Assembly (NCBI RefSeq): GCF_021044775.1
Contig: NZ_JAJNOQ010000004.1
Location: forward strand, 186,001-250,000
DNA length: 64,000 nucleotides
From: Paraeggerthella hominis
Lineage (GTDB): Bacteria; Actinomycetota; Coriobacteriia; Coriobacteriales; Eggerthellaceae
Direction of reading: 5' to 3'
The position numbers and the translations under genes are program-made. Within the stretch, counting starts at the first letter, position 1; each line of letters starts with the position of its first letter. Positions 8,180 to 17,346 of the stretch are shown here, in pieces. The notes under the pieces were generated by a model. It ran no database searches, had not been told where the DNA came from, and worked only from the letters and a program-made list of their open reading frames with translations.

Positions 8180-11100
8180 ATGCCGCGCACTCGCCTCCAC
8201 AACAACGCGTCGACCGGACATGTATACGTCATAGACCACGAATACCGTATCGTGCACCTCGACCAAGCAGCCCGAAGGGTGTTTCCCAACGGGCGCATCG
8301 GCGCGCGATGCTACGAAAGCTTCCGAAGCCAATCGGAACCGTGCAAGGACTGCCCCTGGCAGCCAGGCGCGAACGAGCGCGTTACGCAAGCCGCCGTGTT
8401 CAGCGATCGGCTGCAGCAGTGGTACGAAACCACCTGCCTGGAACTGGATTGGTTCAAGCACGGCCCCTGCGTCTTGTTCTCCAGCCGCCCGATTAGCACC
8501 GGAGGAGAAAACCTGTTCACGGCACTCAAAGAGCCCCTTTCCTACGACGAGCTGTTCGAGATCAACCTCACCGAGCAAACGTACAAAACGCTTTGCAACG
8601 AACCCGGCAAATTCAAAACGCTGCCGCCTGAAGGCTCGTTCGGCGGCACGCCGGAAAAAACGTTCGAAGGATTCGTGCACCCCGACGACATGCAGCGGTT
8701 TTTGGAATTCTGGAACCTCGAAACAATGCCCGAGCGCCTGGACAAGGCGGGCGGAACGCTGCAAGGGGAGTTCCGCAAAAGCTTGCAATCAGGCGACTGG
8801 ACCTGGACCTCGCAAAGCGTCGTTCCCGTAAAGCGAGGCCCCGACAGCGAAATCGTGGTCATGTGCTTCGTCTGCGACATCGACGCAAACGTGAAGCTGC
8901 GGGAAGACAGCCTGGAGAATGCCCATCTCGTCACCTTGAGGGAGCGAGATCAGCTAACCGGCCTGTACAACGCGGGCACGCTGTACAGAAAGGCCGAAGA
9001 GCTGCTGGAAAGCACGCCTGGTATCGTGTACGAAGCCGTCTACGTGGACATCGAGCACTTCAAGCTGTACAACGAATGGCATGGACACGAAGCCGGCAAC
9101 GACATGCTGCGCGCCATAGCCGACCACGTATCGGATATCGCGGGCGCCAAGGGCGGAATCGCCGGGCATCTTGGCGGGGACGACTTCGTCCTGATCCTTC
9201 CACGCGGCCTGGTCACGCAGGAAAGCGTTGAGAAGCGGCTGAGAATGCCCCCGTTCGACTCCGAAGACGCCATCGGCTTCCAACCCGCCCTGGGCATCTG
9301 CGAGATCGATTATCCGCGAACGCCCGTCATCACCGCCTGCGACCACGCCATGACGGCGATGAACAACGCCAAAGGATCGTACACCAAACGCGTATCGCGC
9401 TATCGGCCGTTCATGACCGAAGCGCTGGAAAGCGAAACGAAAATCCTGCTGGAAGTCAAGCGGGCTCTGGAAAACTGCGAGTTCGTTCCCTATTGGCAGC
9501 CGCAATGCAGCACCCGCACGGGGCGCATCGTTGGGCTGGAGGCGCTCGTGCGGTGGAAGCACCCCGAACGAGGGATCGTCGCGCCCGGCGAATTCGTCCC
9601 GGTGCTCGAACGAAACGGGTTCGTGACGTCGCTCGACCTGTACGTATGGGAAGCCGTATGCCGCCAGCTGCGCGACTGGATCAACCGCGGCATAGACCCG
9701 CTGCCCGTCAGCGTGAACGTATCGCGCGTAGACATCCACACCATCGACGTGCCGGAGGCCATCGAAGACCTGACCAGGCGCTACGGGATTGACAGATCGC
9801 TTCTGGGAATCGAGATAACCGAAGGCGCGTACGCTGAAGACGAAAAGATAACCGACATGGTCAATCGGTTGAGGAACTTGGGATACGTCATCTTCATGGA
9901 CGACTTCGGCAGCGGGTACTCTTCGCTCAACATGCTCAAGGACATCAACGTCGACGTGCTGAAAATCGACATGGGGTTCCTCTCCCAAGAAAAAAACGCT
10001 CGTCGGGGCGAAAGCATCTTGGAAGCCATCGTATCCATGGCCCGGCTTGTTGACCTTCGCGTTGTCGCCGAAGGAGCCGAAACGGAACAGCAGGTCGATT
10101 TTCTGCAGGACATCGGCTGCGAATACGCCCAGGGCTACCATTTCCACAAGCCCATGTGCACAACGGATCTCGAAGCGCTTTTGAGCGACGAAGACGCCAT
10201 CGATCGCCACGGCATTCTCGATGCCGCAGTGCCCGCCATAGATATGCAGGCCCTCATGCGAGACAACGGCATCAGCCGCACCATGCTGAACAACCTCATT
10301 GGAGGCATGGCCGTGTACGCCGTGTACGACGACCACTACGAGCTGCTGCAAGTGAACAACGCCTACTATCATGTAACCGGATGCAACCCGGCCGCCCTCA
10401 AGGAGCGCCAGACTGTCATCTGGAAGCAGATTCACCCTGATGACCTGGGCATGGTGATGAGCGTCTTCGACGAGGCGGAACGCCACCCCGTCACCGGGGC
10501 GCAAGGCGTAGCCCGCCGCTACCGCATCAACGGCGATCTCATGTGGATGAAGGCACGCGTGTTTTTCCTGAGCCATCAAGAGGAGCGCCGCCTGTTCTAC
10601 GCTTCGGTGGAAGACGTGACCAAGCAGCGCATGCACGCCATGGCCTCGCTCGGATCCGTAACGCAGCTTGGCCACGCATTCGAGCTGCTGGGCGCTCCGG
10701 CGATGAACCATTGGTACATCAACCTTTCGCGCAAGGCGTTCCTGAACGAGCAGGACCGAGCGCTCCTGAACGAAAAACTTGGCGTGCGCTTCGAAGACTG
10801 GAGCATGTACGACGTGGATGACGTTTTGAAAAGCGCCATCCGAACGAACCACGACAAAGAAGCAGTGCGCACGTTCCTGGACCAAAGCCGCATGCTCGAC
10901 GATTTCTCGCAAGGCATAAGCTCGCGCAAGCTGGAATACCGTCAAGCGAAGCTCGAGTTCTCGCCGTTTTACGAAGACGGGGAAAGCGCCGACGAAGACC
11001 TGATCGACGACACCGCGTTTTGGGCCGAGCTCAATTACCACCTGATCCGCTTCGACGAAACCGGCGACGTGTACGTCTACCTGTACGCAATCGACGTGGA

Positions 11101-11665
11101 CCAGCGCAAACGCCGCGAACTGAAACTTGAAAGCCAGGTTGATCACGACGCTCTTACCGGCCTGCCCAACCGCCAAACGGGCATGACGCGCATCCATAAC
11201 CTGATTGAAAAAACGGTTGAGAAAAAAGCCGTGGGAGCCTTCGCCATCATCGATCTGGACAACTTCAAGTCGATCAACAACCGTTACGGATACCTATGCG
11301 GAGACACCGCGCTCTCGCACATGAGCCGCCACCTCCGCACGGCCCTTTGCAAGGAATCCCTTATCTGTCGCTGGGATGGAGACGAGTTCGTGGCGTACTG
11401 CGAGGGCATTTCAAAGGAAGAGGCTTCCGAGCGCATGCGGGCGTTGTGCGAAAGAACCTGGGAAACGGAAGCCGAACCCGGCCAGGTCATTGGCCTTTCG
11501 GTGTGCGCAGGCGTCTCCCTTGTTCCCGATCACGCAACCAGCTTCGAGCAGGCCTACGAAAAAGCCGATGTGGCGCTACGGCGGGCAAAGGAAGCGGGGA
11601 AGGGCCGCTTCTTCGTGCACGATCCCAACCAGCAGCAAGCGCACGGCCACGACCAGCTTCCCTAG
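8180..11665 (+). CDS. PAS-PAS-GGDEF-EAL-PAS-GGDEF cyclic-di-GMP signalling protein
   Basis: The ATG at 8180 follows GGGAG at a good distance and gives 1161 residues. It opens with a PAS-like domain containing CYESF...PCKDCP, a cysteine-bearing sensor motif, then a second PAS. The first GGDEF domain reads GGDDF (near residue 331). The EAL domain is intact: EAL near 452, NVSR, EITEGA, DDFGSGYSS, LKID and VAEGAETEQQ, so c-di-GMP phosphodiesterase activity is likely. A PAS-like region near 700-810 and a second GGDEF reading DGDEF (near 1065) follow. No membrane segment is seen, so it is probably cytosolic. Its stop codon overlaps that of the convergent anchor gene. Confidence 0.88.
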   Translation: MPRTRLHNNASTGHVYVIDHEYRIVHLDQAARRVFPNGRIGARCYESFRSQSEPCKDCPWQPGANERVTQAAVFSDRLQQWYETTCLELDWFKHGPCVLFSSRPISTGGENLFTALKEPLSYDELFEINLTEQTYKTLCNEPGKFKTLPPEGSFGGTPEKTFEGFVHPDDMQRFLEFWNLETMPERLDKAGGTLQGEFRKSLQSGDWTWTSQSVVPVKRGPDSEIVVMCFVCDIDANVKLREDSLENAHLVTLRERDQLTGLYNAGTLYRKAEELLESTPGIVYEAVYVDIEHFKLYNEWHGHEAGNDMLRAIADHVSDIAGAKGGIAGHLGGDDFVLILPRGLVTQESVEKRLRMPPFDSEDAIGFQPALGICEIDYPRTPVITACDHAMTAMNNAKGSYTKRVSRYRPFMTEALESETKILLEVKRALENCEFVPYWQPQCSTRTGRIVGLEALVRWKHPERGIVAPGEFVPVLERNGFVTSLDLYVWEAVCRQLRDWINRGIDPLPVSVNVSRVDIHTIDVPEAIEDLTRRYGIDRSLLGIEITEGAYAEDEKITDMVNRLRNLGYVIFMDDFGSGYSSLNMLKDINVDVLKIDMGFLSQEKNARRGESILEAIVSMARLVDLRVVAEGAETEQQVDFLQDIGCEYAQGYHFHKPMCTTDLEALLSDEDAIDRHGILDAAVPAIDMQALMRDNGISRTMLNNLIGGMAVYAVYDDHYELLQVNNAYYHVTGCNPAALKERQTVIWKQIHPDDLGMVMSVFDEAERHPVTGAQGVARRYRINGDLMWMKARVFFLSHQEERRLFYASVEDVTKQRMHAMASLGSVTQLGHAFELLGAPAMNHWYINLSRKAFLNEQDRALLNEKLGVRFEDWSMYDVDDVLKSAIRTNHDKEAVRTFLDQSRMLDDFSQGISSRKLEYRQAKLEFSPFYEDGESADEDLIDDTAFWAELNYHLIRFDETGDVYVYLYAIDVDQRKRRELKLESQVDHDALTGLPNRQTGMTRIHNLIEKTVEKKAVGAFAIIDLDNFKSINNRYGYLCGDTALSHMSRHLRTALCKESLICRWDGDEFVAYCEGISKEEASERMRALCERTWETEAEPGQVIGLSVCAGVSLVPDHATSFEQAYEKADVALRRAKEAGKGRFFVHDPNQQQAHGHDQLP

Positions 11666-12537
11666 ATGCCCATTCCCACGGTCATGTGCATCATGTAGAA
11701 CGCAAAGCGCATGACGAAAATGCCAACCAGGGCAGACCCCGCCGCGGCAAGCGCGCCGGGCATGCTCAAGCGCGAACAGCCCCACAGGGCGAACGCGTCC
11801 AAGCCTACAGCCAGCGCGCCCGCAGCGGCGAACACGCCGACCATCGCCCCGAACCCCGGAACCAGGTCGGCCGCCGTGGTAAACGAGTTGCCGATAAGGG
11901 GAAGCTCGGCCCCCTGCAAAACAAAGCCTCCCACATTGAGCGCAAGAGCGGCTGCGGCTGCGGCAACCAAAACTCGGCCCCAACGACCGCGCACGCCCCC
12001 ATATCCCGCCGCGCACAGGCCCGCAATCGCAAGAACAGGGCCTCCGACCAGGGAATTCAATATCAAGTTAAGCGGAACGTAAACCGTGTGCCACGACGCG
12101 ATGGTTTCGGCCGCGTACGCAAAAGCAACCGCAATCACAAATCCAACGCCAGCGAACATCGCCGCCATCAGCCACAGACGCTGCAACAAGGGACGCGGAT
12201 GCTCGGCAAAGCAATACAGCCAGTACAAACCGGCAAGCGCCAAGAACAGCACCGCGCAGAACACCTCAGTGGAAAGCGGACTGCGCCCGACGCCTAAAAA
12301 CACGTAGAGCGCGTTCGCAGGATTTCCCAGATGCGTGGCCGAAGCCACCAAGCCCACCATGGATACGACCAACGGAGCAGCAAGAAACACGTTGAGGCGC
12401 TGGCGCATGGCCGCATCGGTTCCGCGCGCCAGCACGGGTACGGCCATGCAGAGGTACGCGACAACGCCCGATGGCGCAAGCGTCGTGAACAGCACCAGCG
12501 TGATCTCGCTGAAAGCGGTGTCGAATCCCGTGATCAC
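11662..12537 (-). CDS. dmsC: DmsC-like membrane anchor of the DmsAB-type reductase
   Basis: This 291-residue protein has about eight hydrophobic helices and DmsC hallmarks (LVLFTTLAPSGVVAYLCMA, SATHLGNP, GRSPLSTEV). It should anchor a DMSO/TMAO-type reductase and oxidise menaquinol. It is the last gene of the run chaperone-anchor on the - strand, 9 bases after the TorD-like gene. Its stop overlaps the stop of the convergent GGDEF/EAL gene within CTAG, so no terminator room exists between them. Confidence 0.82.
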   Translation of the reverse strand: MITGFDTAFSEITLVLFTTLAPSGVVAYLCMAVPVLARGTDAAMRQRLNVFLAAPLVVSMVGLVASATHLGNPANALYVFLGVGRSPLSTEVFCAVLFLALAGLYWLYCFAEHPRPLLQRLWLMAAMFAGVGFVIAVAFAYAAETIASWHTVYVPLNLILNSLVGGPVLAIAGLCAAGYGGVRGRWGRVLVAAAAAALALNVGGFVLQGAELPLIGNSFTTAADLVPGFGAMVGVFAAAGALAVGLDAFALWGCSRLSMPGALAAAGSALVGIFVMRFAFYMMHMTVGMGI

Positions 12538-12546
12538 AAGCGTCCT

Positions 12547-13191
12547 CTAGCGGTAGAACCGCGGATAGACAACCTCGAGCCCCAGCTCGTCTTGAATCCC
12601 CTCAAGCGACGCCTTCGTCAGGCGGGCAAGGCCCTCGTAAAACGGCTGCTCGGCTGCTTCGGCCAGCTGACCGAGAAAATGAGAAGACCAGGTAAGCAGG
12701 TGCAAGCGCATAAAATCGTCGAGCGCTTCCGGCTTCTCGCGGGCAATCCAGGCCATAAGCGCAAGCATCAGGCCGATATGATCCTCGGGCGTTTTATCGT
12801 CCACCAGGCGCTCGATACCCTGCTCGCGCATCCAGGCGCGCAGCTCAAGCGTGCTCTTGCCGAACACCACGCACTCGCGATCCGTGTACACCGAGCCCCA
12901 CGGGGGAGCCGGCTTCACGGCGGGGCCGATGAACAGGCGACGATACTCCCAGACCAAAGCCTCATCGTCGATGCCATTCGCAAGCCCTTGCGCAATCAAG
13001 CCCAGGTCGCGACGCGCCTCTTCCTCATCCGCAAAGGGCCATTCGGCAGCGGCAGCGGCGGCATCGAGCGCAGCCATCGCGGCGAACGCCTCCTTCGCAT
13101 CGCCCGTTTTCGGGTCCTGCAAGAAAAACGGCGCGAGCGTTTCGCCCGTAAAGGCAACGGCTTCGAGCACCAGATCCTTGTGTTCCTCCAT
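12547..13191 (-). CDS. TorD/DmsD-family chaperone for a molybdoenzyme
   Basis: The start at 13191 follows GAGAGGA at 6 bases; the longer frame from 13212 lacks a good ribosome site. The 214-residue protein shows the family pattern EYRRLFIGP...PAPPWGSVYTD. These chaperones hold the Tat signal of the apo catalytic subunit until the cofactor is inserted. Its position between a DmsB and a DmsC gene fits service to the DmsA encoded at 14670-17117. Confidence 0.85.
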   Translation of the reverse strand: MEEHKDLVLEAVAFTGETLAPFFLQDPKTGDAKEAFAAMAALDAAAAAAEWPFADEEEARRDLGLIAQGLANGIDDEALVWEYRRLFIGPAVKPAPPWGSVYTDRECVVFGKSTLELRAWMREQGIERLVDDKTPEDHIGLMLALMAWIAREKPEALDDFMRLHLLTWSSHFLGQLAEAAEQPFYEGLARLTKASLEGIQDELGLEVVYPRFYR

Positions 13192-13236
13192 GAGCAGTCC
13201 TCTCTCCCTCATGCTTGTCTTCTATCGGCTTGCTTG

Positions 13237-13854
13237 CTACAGCACTTCAAGCGGATTCACGATGCGCCCGTCCTTCGACTCCGATGGCCGTGCGTCCGAG
13301 CACGGCCGCACGAACAGGTTCGGAGCCGTTGCCGAAGCCTTGGGAAGCGGGGCGATGTCCGCGCGACGCCCAAGTTTCTCCATGGCTTCGAACGGGCCGA
13401 AATCCAAAGCGCGCGCCGGGCAAGCCTCAACGCACACCGGCTTCTTCCCCTCGTCAATGCGATCCCGGCAACCGTGGCATTTCACGGAATGCCCCTTTTC
13501 GCGATCGACCTTCGGGGCGTTGTACGGACACGACAGGTGACAGTACCCACAGCCAATGCAGCGACGCACGTCCACCAGCACCAGGCCCGATTCGGCCTCT
13601 TTATGCATGGCTTCGGTCGGGCACACCCGCACGCATGCCGGGTTCTCGCAATGGCAGCACGACACCGACACGCTGTACGCGAAGCACGTCGTGGCGAAAC
13701 CGTCGCCCCGGCGAACCGTTTCGCCTCCGGTGTATTCGTACACTTTGCGATACGCCGTGCCCACGTCAAGATCGTATGCGTCCTTGCAGGCAAACTCGCA
13801 GGTTTTGCACCCGGTGCAGCGCGACGCGTCAAAAAAGAATGCCCGCTGAGACAT
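13237..13854 (-). CDS. Second DmsB-like ferredoxin subunit
   Basis: This 205-residue protein has four cysteine clusters (CTGCKTCEFACK, CCHCENPACVRVCP, CIGCGYCHLSCP, CHGC...CVEACP) and is clearly a paralogue of the DmsB at 14026, down to the same ending VNPLEV. It lies downstream of a strong terminator, so it and the chaperone and anchor genes may form a separate transcription unit or need read-through. GGGGG lies 9 bases before its ATG. It may be an alternative electron donor to the same DmsA, or belong to a catalytic subunit elsewhere. Confidence 0.85.
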   Translation of the reverse strand: MSQRAFFFDASRCTGCKTCEFACKDAYDLDVGTAYRKVYEYTGGETVRRGDGFATTCFAYSVSVSCCHCENPACVRVCPTEAMHKEAESGLVLVDVRRCIGCGYCHLSCPYNAPKVDREKGHSVKCHGCRDRIDEGKKPVCVEACPARALDFGPFEAMEKLGRRADIAPLPKASATAPNLFVRPCSDARPSESKDGRIVNPLEVL

Positions 13855-13903
13855 GCAACGATCCCCCTTTCGTCAACATCCGAGCACGCACGCCCCTTAC
13901 CGA

Positions 13904-13941
13904 AAAGGCGGGGCACGCCTATTTTAGCGTACCCCGCCTTT
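13904..13941 (-). terminator. Strong hairpin terminator between the two dmsB copies
   Basis: AAAGGCGGGG at 13904-13913 pairs with CCCCGCCTTT at 13932-13941, with an inner ACGC/GCGT pair, and is followed by a T-run on the - strand. It would stop transcripts from dmsAB before the second dmsB. Confidence 0.75.
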
Positions 13942-13944
13942 GTC

Positions 13945-13974
13945 CTACGGAACGTCGAGCGGATTCACGAACCC
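13945..13974 (-). pseudogene. Possible tail remnant of a third dmsB copy
   Basis: Between the intact dmsB stop and the terminator, the - strand reads GFVNPLDVP and a stop, matching the C-terminal ends VVNPLEVA and IVNPLEVL of the two intact dmsB genes. Only the last 8-9 codons are recognisable; upstream codons (VRLSCR) do not match. It looks like the scar of a tandem duplication or recombination, though the match is short. Confidence 0.35.
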
Positions 13975-14025
13975 TCGGCAAGAGAGCCGCACGCCCGTCG
14001 ACCGTCCGCATTCAGGCGATAGAGC

Positions 14026-14640
14026 CTACGCAACCTCAAGCGGGTTGACCACCTCGGCGCCGCCCACCGGCTGCGCGTCGGCAGAAGCCTTGACGAAGAA
14101 GTTCGGAGTGGTTTCCGATACGTCGGGCAAAGGCGCGATGTTGGCGCGCTCGCCCAGCTTCGCCATCTCCTCAGCCGTGCCGAAGTCAAGGGCGCGAGCC
14201 GGGCAGGCCTCCACGCACACCGGCTTCATGCCGGCGGCAACGCGATCGGCGCAACCGTGGCACTTGACCGACTTCTTGGCCTCTTCGTCGACCTTCGGAG
14301 CGCTGTAAGGGCACGTCAGAGCGCAGGTGCCGCAGCCGATGCACTTCTCGCGGTCAACCTCGACGAAGCCCGTTTCGGAATTCTTCGAGATAGCCGCCTG
14401 CGGGCACTTGGCCATGCAGACCGGGCTGTCGCAGTGGTTGCACGACATGGACACCGGGTAGCTGACGCACGTCGTGGTGATCGCGCCGTCGGCGTCGCGC
14501 GTGGTCTCGCCCAGCGTGGCCTCGAAGACCTTGCGGAACGTCAGGCCCACGCCCAGATCGTTGAAATCCTTGCACGACATCTCGCAGGTTTTGCAACCGG
14601 TGCAGCGCGTGCCGTCAAAGTAGAATGCCATTTGAGACAT
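14026..14640 (-). CDS. dmsB: DmsB-like ferredoxin subunit
   Basis: This 204-residue four-cluster ferredoxin (CTGCKTCEMSCK, CNHCDSPVCMAKCP, CIGCGTCALTCP, CHGC...CVEACP) closely resembles E. coli DmsB in length and pattern. It lies 29 bases after dmsA and is transcribed with it. It carries electrons from the anchor to the DmsA iron-sulfur cluster. No signal is present, as expected for a subunit exported by hitch-hiking. Confidence 0.88.
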   Translation of the reverse strand: MSQMAFYFDGTRCTGCKTCEMSCKDFNDLGVGLTFRKVFEATLGETTRDADGAITTTCVSYPVSMSCNHCDSPVCMAKCPQAAISKNSETGFVEVDREKCIGCGTCALTCPYSAPKVDEEAKKSVKCHGCADRVAAGMKPVCVEACPARALDFGTAEEMAKLGERANIAPLPDVSETTPNFFVKASADAQPVGGAEVVNPLEVA

Positions 14641-14669
14641 GATATATCATCCTTCCTGAAGCTCGCCGC

Positions 14670-17117
14670 TTACGCCTTCGCAACCTGGCAGATGTTCGTG
14701 TGCTGGGGGTTGCCCTTCGACAGAGGAGAGGGACGCTGGGTGGTCAGCGTGTTGATGCTGCCGCCCTTGTCCACGCCGCCCTTGCGGTCGCCGTCGTACC
14801 AAGCGCCCTGGGACACGGCCACCACGCCCGGAAGCGTACGCGGCGTGACCTTCGCCAGCAGCTCGATGGAGCCGAACTCGTTCTTGACCTGCACGGTATC
14901 GCCCTGCTTGATGTTGCGGGAAGCCGCGTCGGCCGGGTTGATCCATGCCTCCTGCGGGTTGACTTCCTTCAGCTCGGGCATGAAGCCCCACGAGGAGTGG
15001 ATGCGGCCGCGATAGTGGAAGCCGTTGAGCACCAGCGGATACTCGTCGGTGGTCGTCTCCACGCCGTACCATTCGGGAACGTACACGGGAATCGGGGGCA
15101 GCGTCGCCATGCCGGACAGCGTATCGCCCTCGGTTAGTTCCCAACCCTCGGTGAACTGCAGCAGCTTCTCGGAGAAGATCTCGATCTTGCCCGAAGGCGT
15201 CTCGAGCGCGTTGGCCACGGGATCGTCACGGAACTTCTTCATGGAGATGACCGGAGCGTAGTCGCGCGTGTACACGCCCATCTCCACGGCCTCGTCCCAC
15301 GTGGGAAGCTTCTCGTCCTTCTCGCGCGAGGTCTCGTAGATGCTCTTGATCCAGTCGTCCTCGGTTTTGCCCTCGGTGAACTGGTCCTTGACGCCCAGCT
15401 TGTCGGCCATGAGCTCGGCTATTTCGTAGGCGGTCTTGCGCTCGAACTTCGGCGTGGTGCAGGCCGTGCCCGTGATCATGTAGCCCGTGTCGGAGCCGGT
15501 GGCGATCTGCGACGTCTGCTCGAAGCGGAACAGGTCGGGCAGGATGATGTCGGCATACATGAGCGAATCGCACAGCACCGTATCGACGCCCAGGATGAAC
15601 TCGCACTTGGACTCGTCAGCCAAGACCTCATGCGCCTTGTTGATGTCCGAATGCTGGTTCGTCAAGCAGTTGCCGGCGTAGTTGATCATGTACTTGATGC
15701 CGGTGGACAGCTGATCGACGCCCTTGACGCCTGCGTTCTTCGAGGTCATCTCCGGACCGTGATCGATAGCGTCGGTGAACAGGAAGCACGGGATGGAAGC
15801 CTTTACCGGGTTGTCGCCCTTGGGCAGCGAGCCGAGCGAAGGAGCGTTGCGCGCTTCACGCGTGCCGTTGCTGGTGCCCGGCAGGCCCACCTGGCCGACG
15901 AGGCACGGCAGGGTCATGATGGACCAGGCCGTCCATTCGCCGTTGCTGCGGCGCTGCGGCCCCCAGCCCTGGTTCACGTAGAGCGGCTTGGTGGTGCCGA
16001 TTTCCTGAGCCAAGCTGCGAATGCGATCGGCGGGGATGCCTGTGATCTTCGCGGCCCACTCGGGGGTCTTCTCCACCATGTCGTAGCCCTCGCCCATGAT
16101 GTAGGCGCGGTAGGACATGTTCTTGCCCTGGTACGCTTCGGGCATGGTCTCCTCGTCGTAGCCCACGCAGTACGTGTGCAGGAAGTCGAGGTCCACCATG
16201 TCGTTGGCGATCAGCTCATGGGCGATGCCGGCAACGAGCGCGGCGTCGGTGCCCGGGTTGATGGGCAGCCACTGGTCGGAGTGGCCCATGATGGAGTCGT
16301 TCATGCGGGGGTCGATCATGTAGATCTTCGCGCCGGTCTTCTCGCGCAGGCTCACCCAGTCGTAGTGCGTGGTCAGGCCGCCCTGACGCGTTTCCGTGGG
16401 GCTGGAGCCGAAGATCAGGATAAGGGCGGAGTCGCGCGCAGCGCTGAAGGAGCTGCCACCGTTGCCCTTGGCACCGTACATGTACGGCGTGATGCAGGAG
16501 ATCTGCGCCGTGGAATAGCTGTTGTAGTAATTCAGGTAGCCGCCCACCAAGTTCAGCACGCGGTTGAACGGACGCGACGTGGTTGCGGACACGCCGGTAG
16601 CGTACGGGACGTACACGGCCTCGTTGCCGTACTTCTCGATAACTTCCTTGAGCTTCGTCATGGAAGTCTCGATGGCCTCTTCCCAGCTGATCTGCTCCCA
16701 CTTGCCCTCGCCGCGCTTACCGACGCGCTTCATGGGGTAGTTGAGGCGGTCCGGGCTGTTCATCCAGCGACGATAGCTGCGGCCGCGCAGGCATGCGCGA
16801 GGCTGCGGATCGTCGAAACCGGCATCGGAGCTGGTGTAGGTATCAACCCACACAACCTCGTCGTCCTGCACGTGGAACTTCAAGCTGCAGCGACCCGGGC
16901 AGTTGATGGCGCAGTGGCCCCAGGTGATGGTCTCCTCGGCGCCCACGGTGTTCGCGCCCGTCACCTTTGCGTCGGCGGCCTCTTCCTTCGGCGCCTCCGC
17001 CTTAGGCGAGCAGCCGAACAGCGCGCCGCTGCCAAGCGCGGCAGCGCCCAGACCGGCGAGCGTCGAGCCCTTCACGAACGTGCGGCGCGACAGCGTGGAG
17101 TCATTAGAACCTAGCAT
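14670..17117 (-). CDS. dmsA: DmsA-type DMSO/TMAO reductase-like molybdopterin catalytic subunit
   Basis: The start at 17117 follows GAGAGGGAGGG and gives 815 residues, the normal DmsA size. A Tat signal (SRRTFVKG, residues 10-17) ends in a lipobox-like LFGC (Cys36), suggesting a Tat lipoprotein. Cys 69, 73, 77 and 109 fit the CxxxCxxxC cluster motif. GGYLNYYNSYSTAQ (residues 192-205) is the DmsA Mo-ligand region, so Ser200 or Ser202 is the likely Mo ligand. This favours an oxo-transfer substrate such as DMSO, methionine sulfoxide or an N-oxide. A membrane LuxR gene diverges upstream. Confidence 0.85.
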   Translation of the reverse strand: MLGSNDSTLSRRTFVKGSTLAGLGAAALGSGALFGCSPKAEAPKEEAADAKVTGANTVGAEETITWGHCAINCPGRCSLKFHVQDDEVVWVDTYTSSDAGFDDPQPRACLRGRSYRRWMNSPDRLNYPMKRVGKRGEGKWEQISWEEAIETSMTKLKEVIEKYGNEAVYVPYATGVSATTSRPFNRVLNLVGGYLNYYNSYSTAQISCITPYMYGAKGNGGSSFSAARDSALILIFGSSPTETRQGGLTTHYDWVSLREKTGAKIYMIDPRMNDSIMGHSDQWLPINPGTDAALVAGIAHELIANDMVDLDFLHTYCVGYDEETMPEAYQGKNMSYRAYIMGEGYDMVEKTPEWAAKITGIPADRIRSLAQEIGTTKPLYVNQGWGPQRRSNGEWTAWSIMTLPCLVGQVGLPGTSNGTREARNAPSLGSLPKGDNPVKASIPCFLFTDAIDHGPEMTSKNAGVKGVDQLSTGIKYMINYAGNCLTNQHSDINKAHEVLADESKCEFILGVDTVLCDSLMYADIILPDLFRFEQTSQIATGSDTGYMITGTACTTPKFERKTAYEIAELMADKLGVKDQFTEGKTEDDWIKSIYETSREKDEKLPTWDEAVEMGVYTRDYAPVISMKKFRDDPVANALETPSGKIEIFSEKLLQFTEGWELTEGDTLSGMATLPPIPVYVPEWYGVETTTDEYPLVLNGFHYRGRIHSSWGFMPELKEVNPQEAWINPADAASRNIKQGDTVQVKNEFGSIELLAKVTPRTLPGVVAVSQGAWYDGDRKGGVDKGGSINTLTTQRPSPLSKGNPQHTNICQVAKA

Positions 17118-17291
17118 GTTCCCTCCCTCTCCTCTATCTTCCTCGTCTTGCCAACCGGCTCGCCTCGTCCTGCGAACCGTAGCCTTCCGAGCGGGAAAGA
17201 GACGGAAGCCCGTGCACCAGGCAACGATGCGCTCAGCCCCTCCCCCTTGCTCAAAAGCTGTCGTCATTCTAGGAGAGGGCGCTTGCCGGCG

Positions 17292-17346
17292 TGTCACATA
17301 AAATATGCGAATTTGAAGTATACCCAGGTCAGAGACTGTCACATAC
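17292..17346 (-). promoter_or_regulatory. Paired TATGTGACA repeats upstream of dmsA
   Basis: On the - strand TATGTGACA occurs at 17300-17292 and again at 17346-17338, 46 bases apart, in an AT-rich patch upstream of dmsA. A TATACT hexamer lies between them. They could be regulator sites, but no protein is assigned. Confidence 0.35.

Noticed and set aside
8954..11197. A 747-residue frame antisense to the GGDEF/EAL gene
   Set aside because: Its + strand partner carries full EAL and GGDEF motifs; the antisense translation has no recognisable domain.
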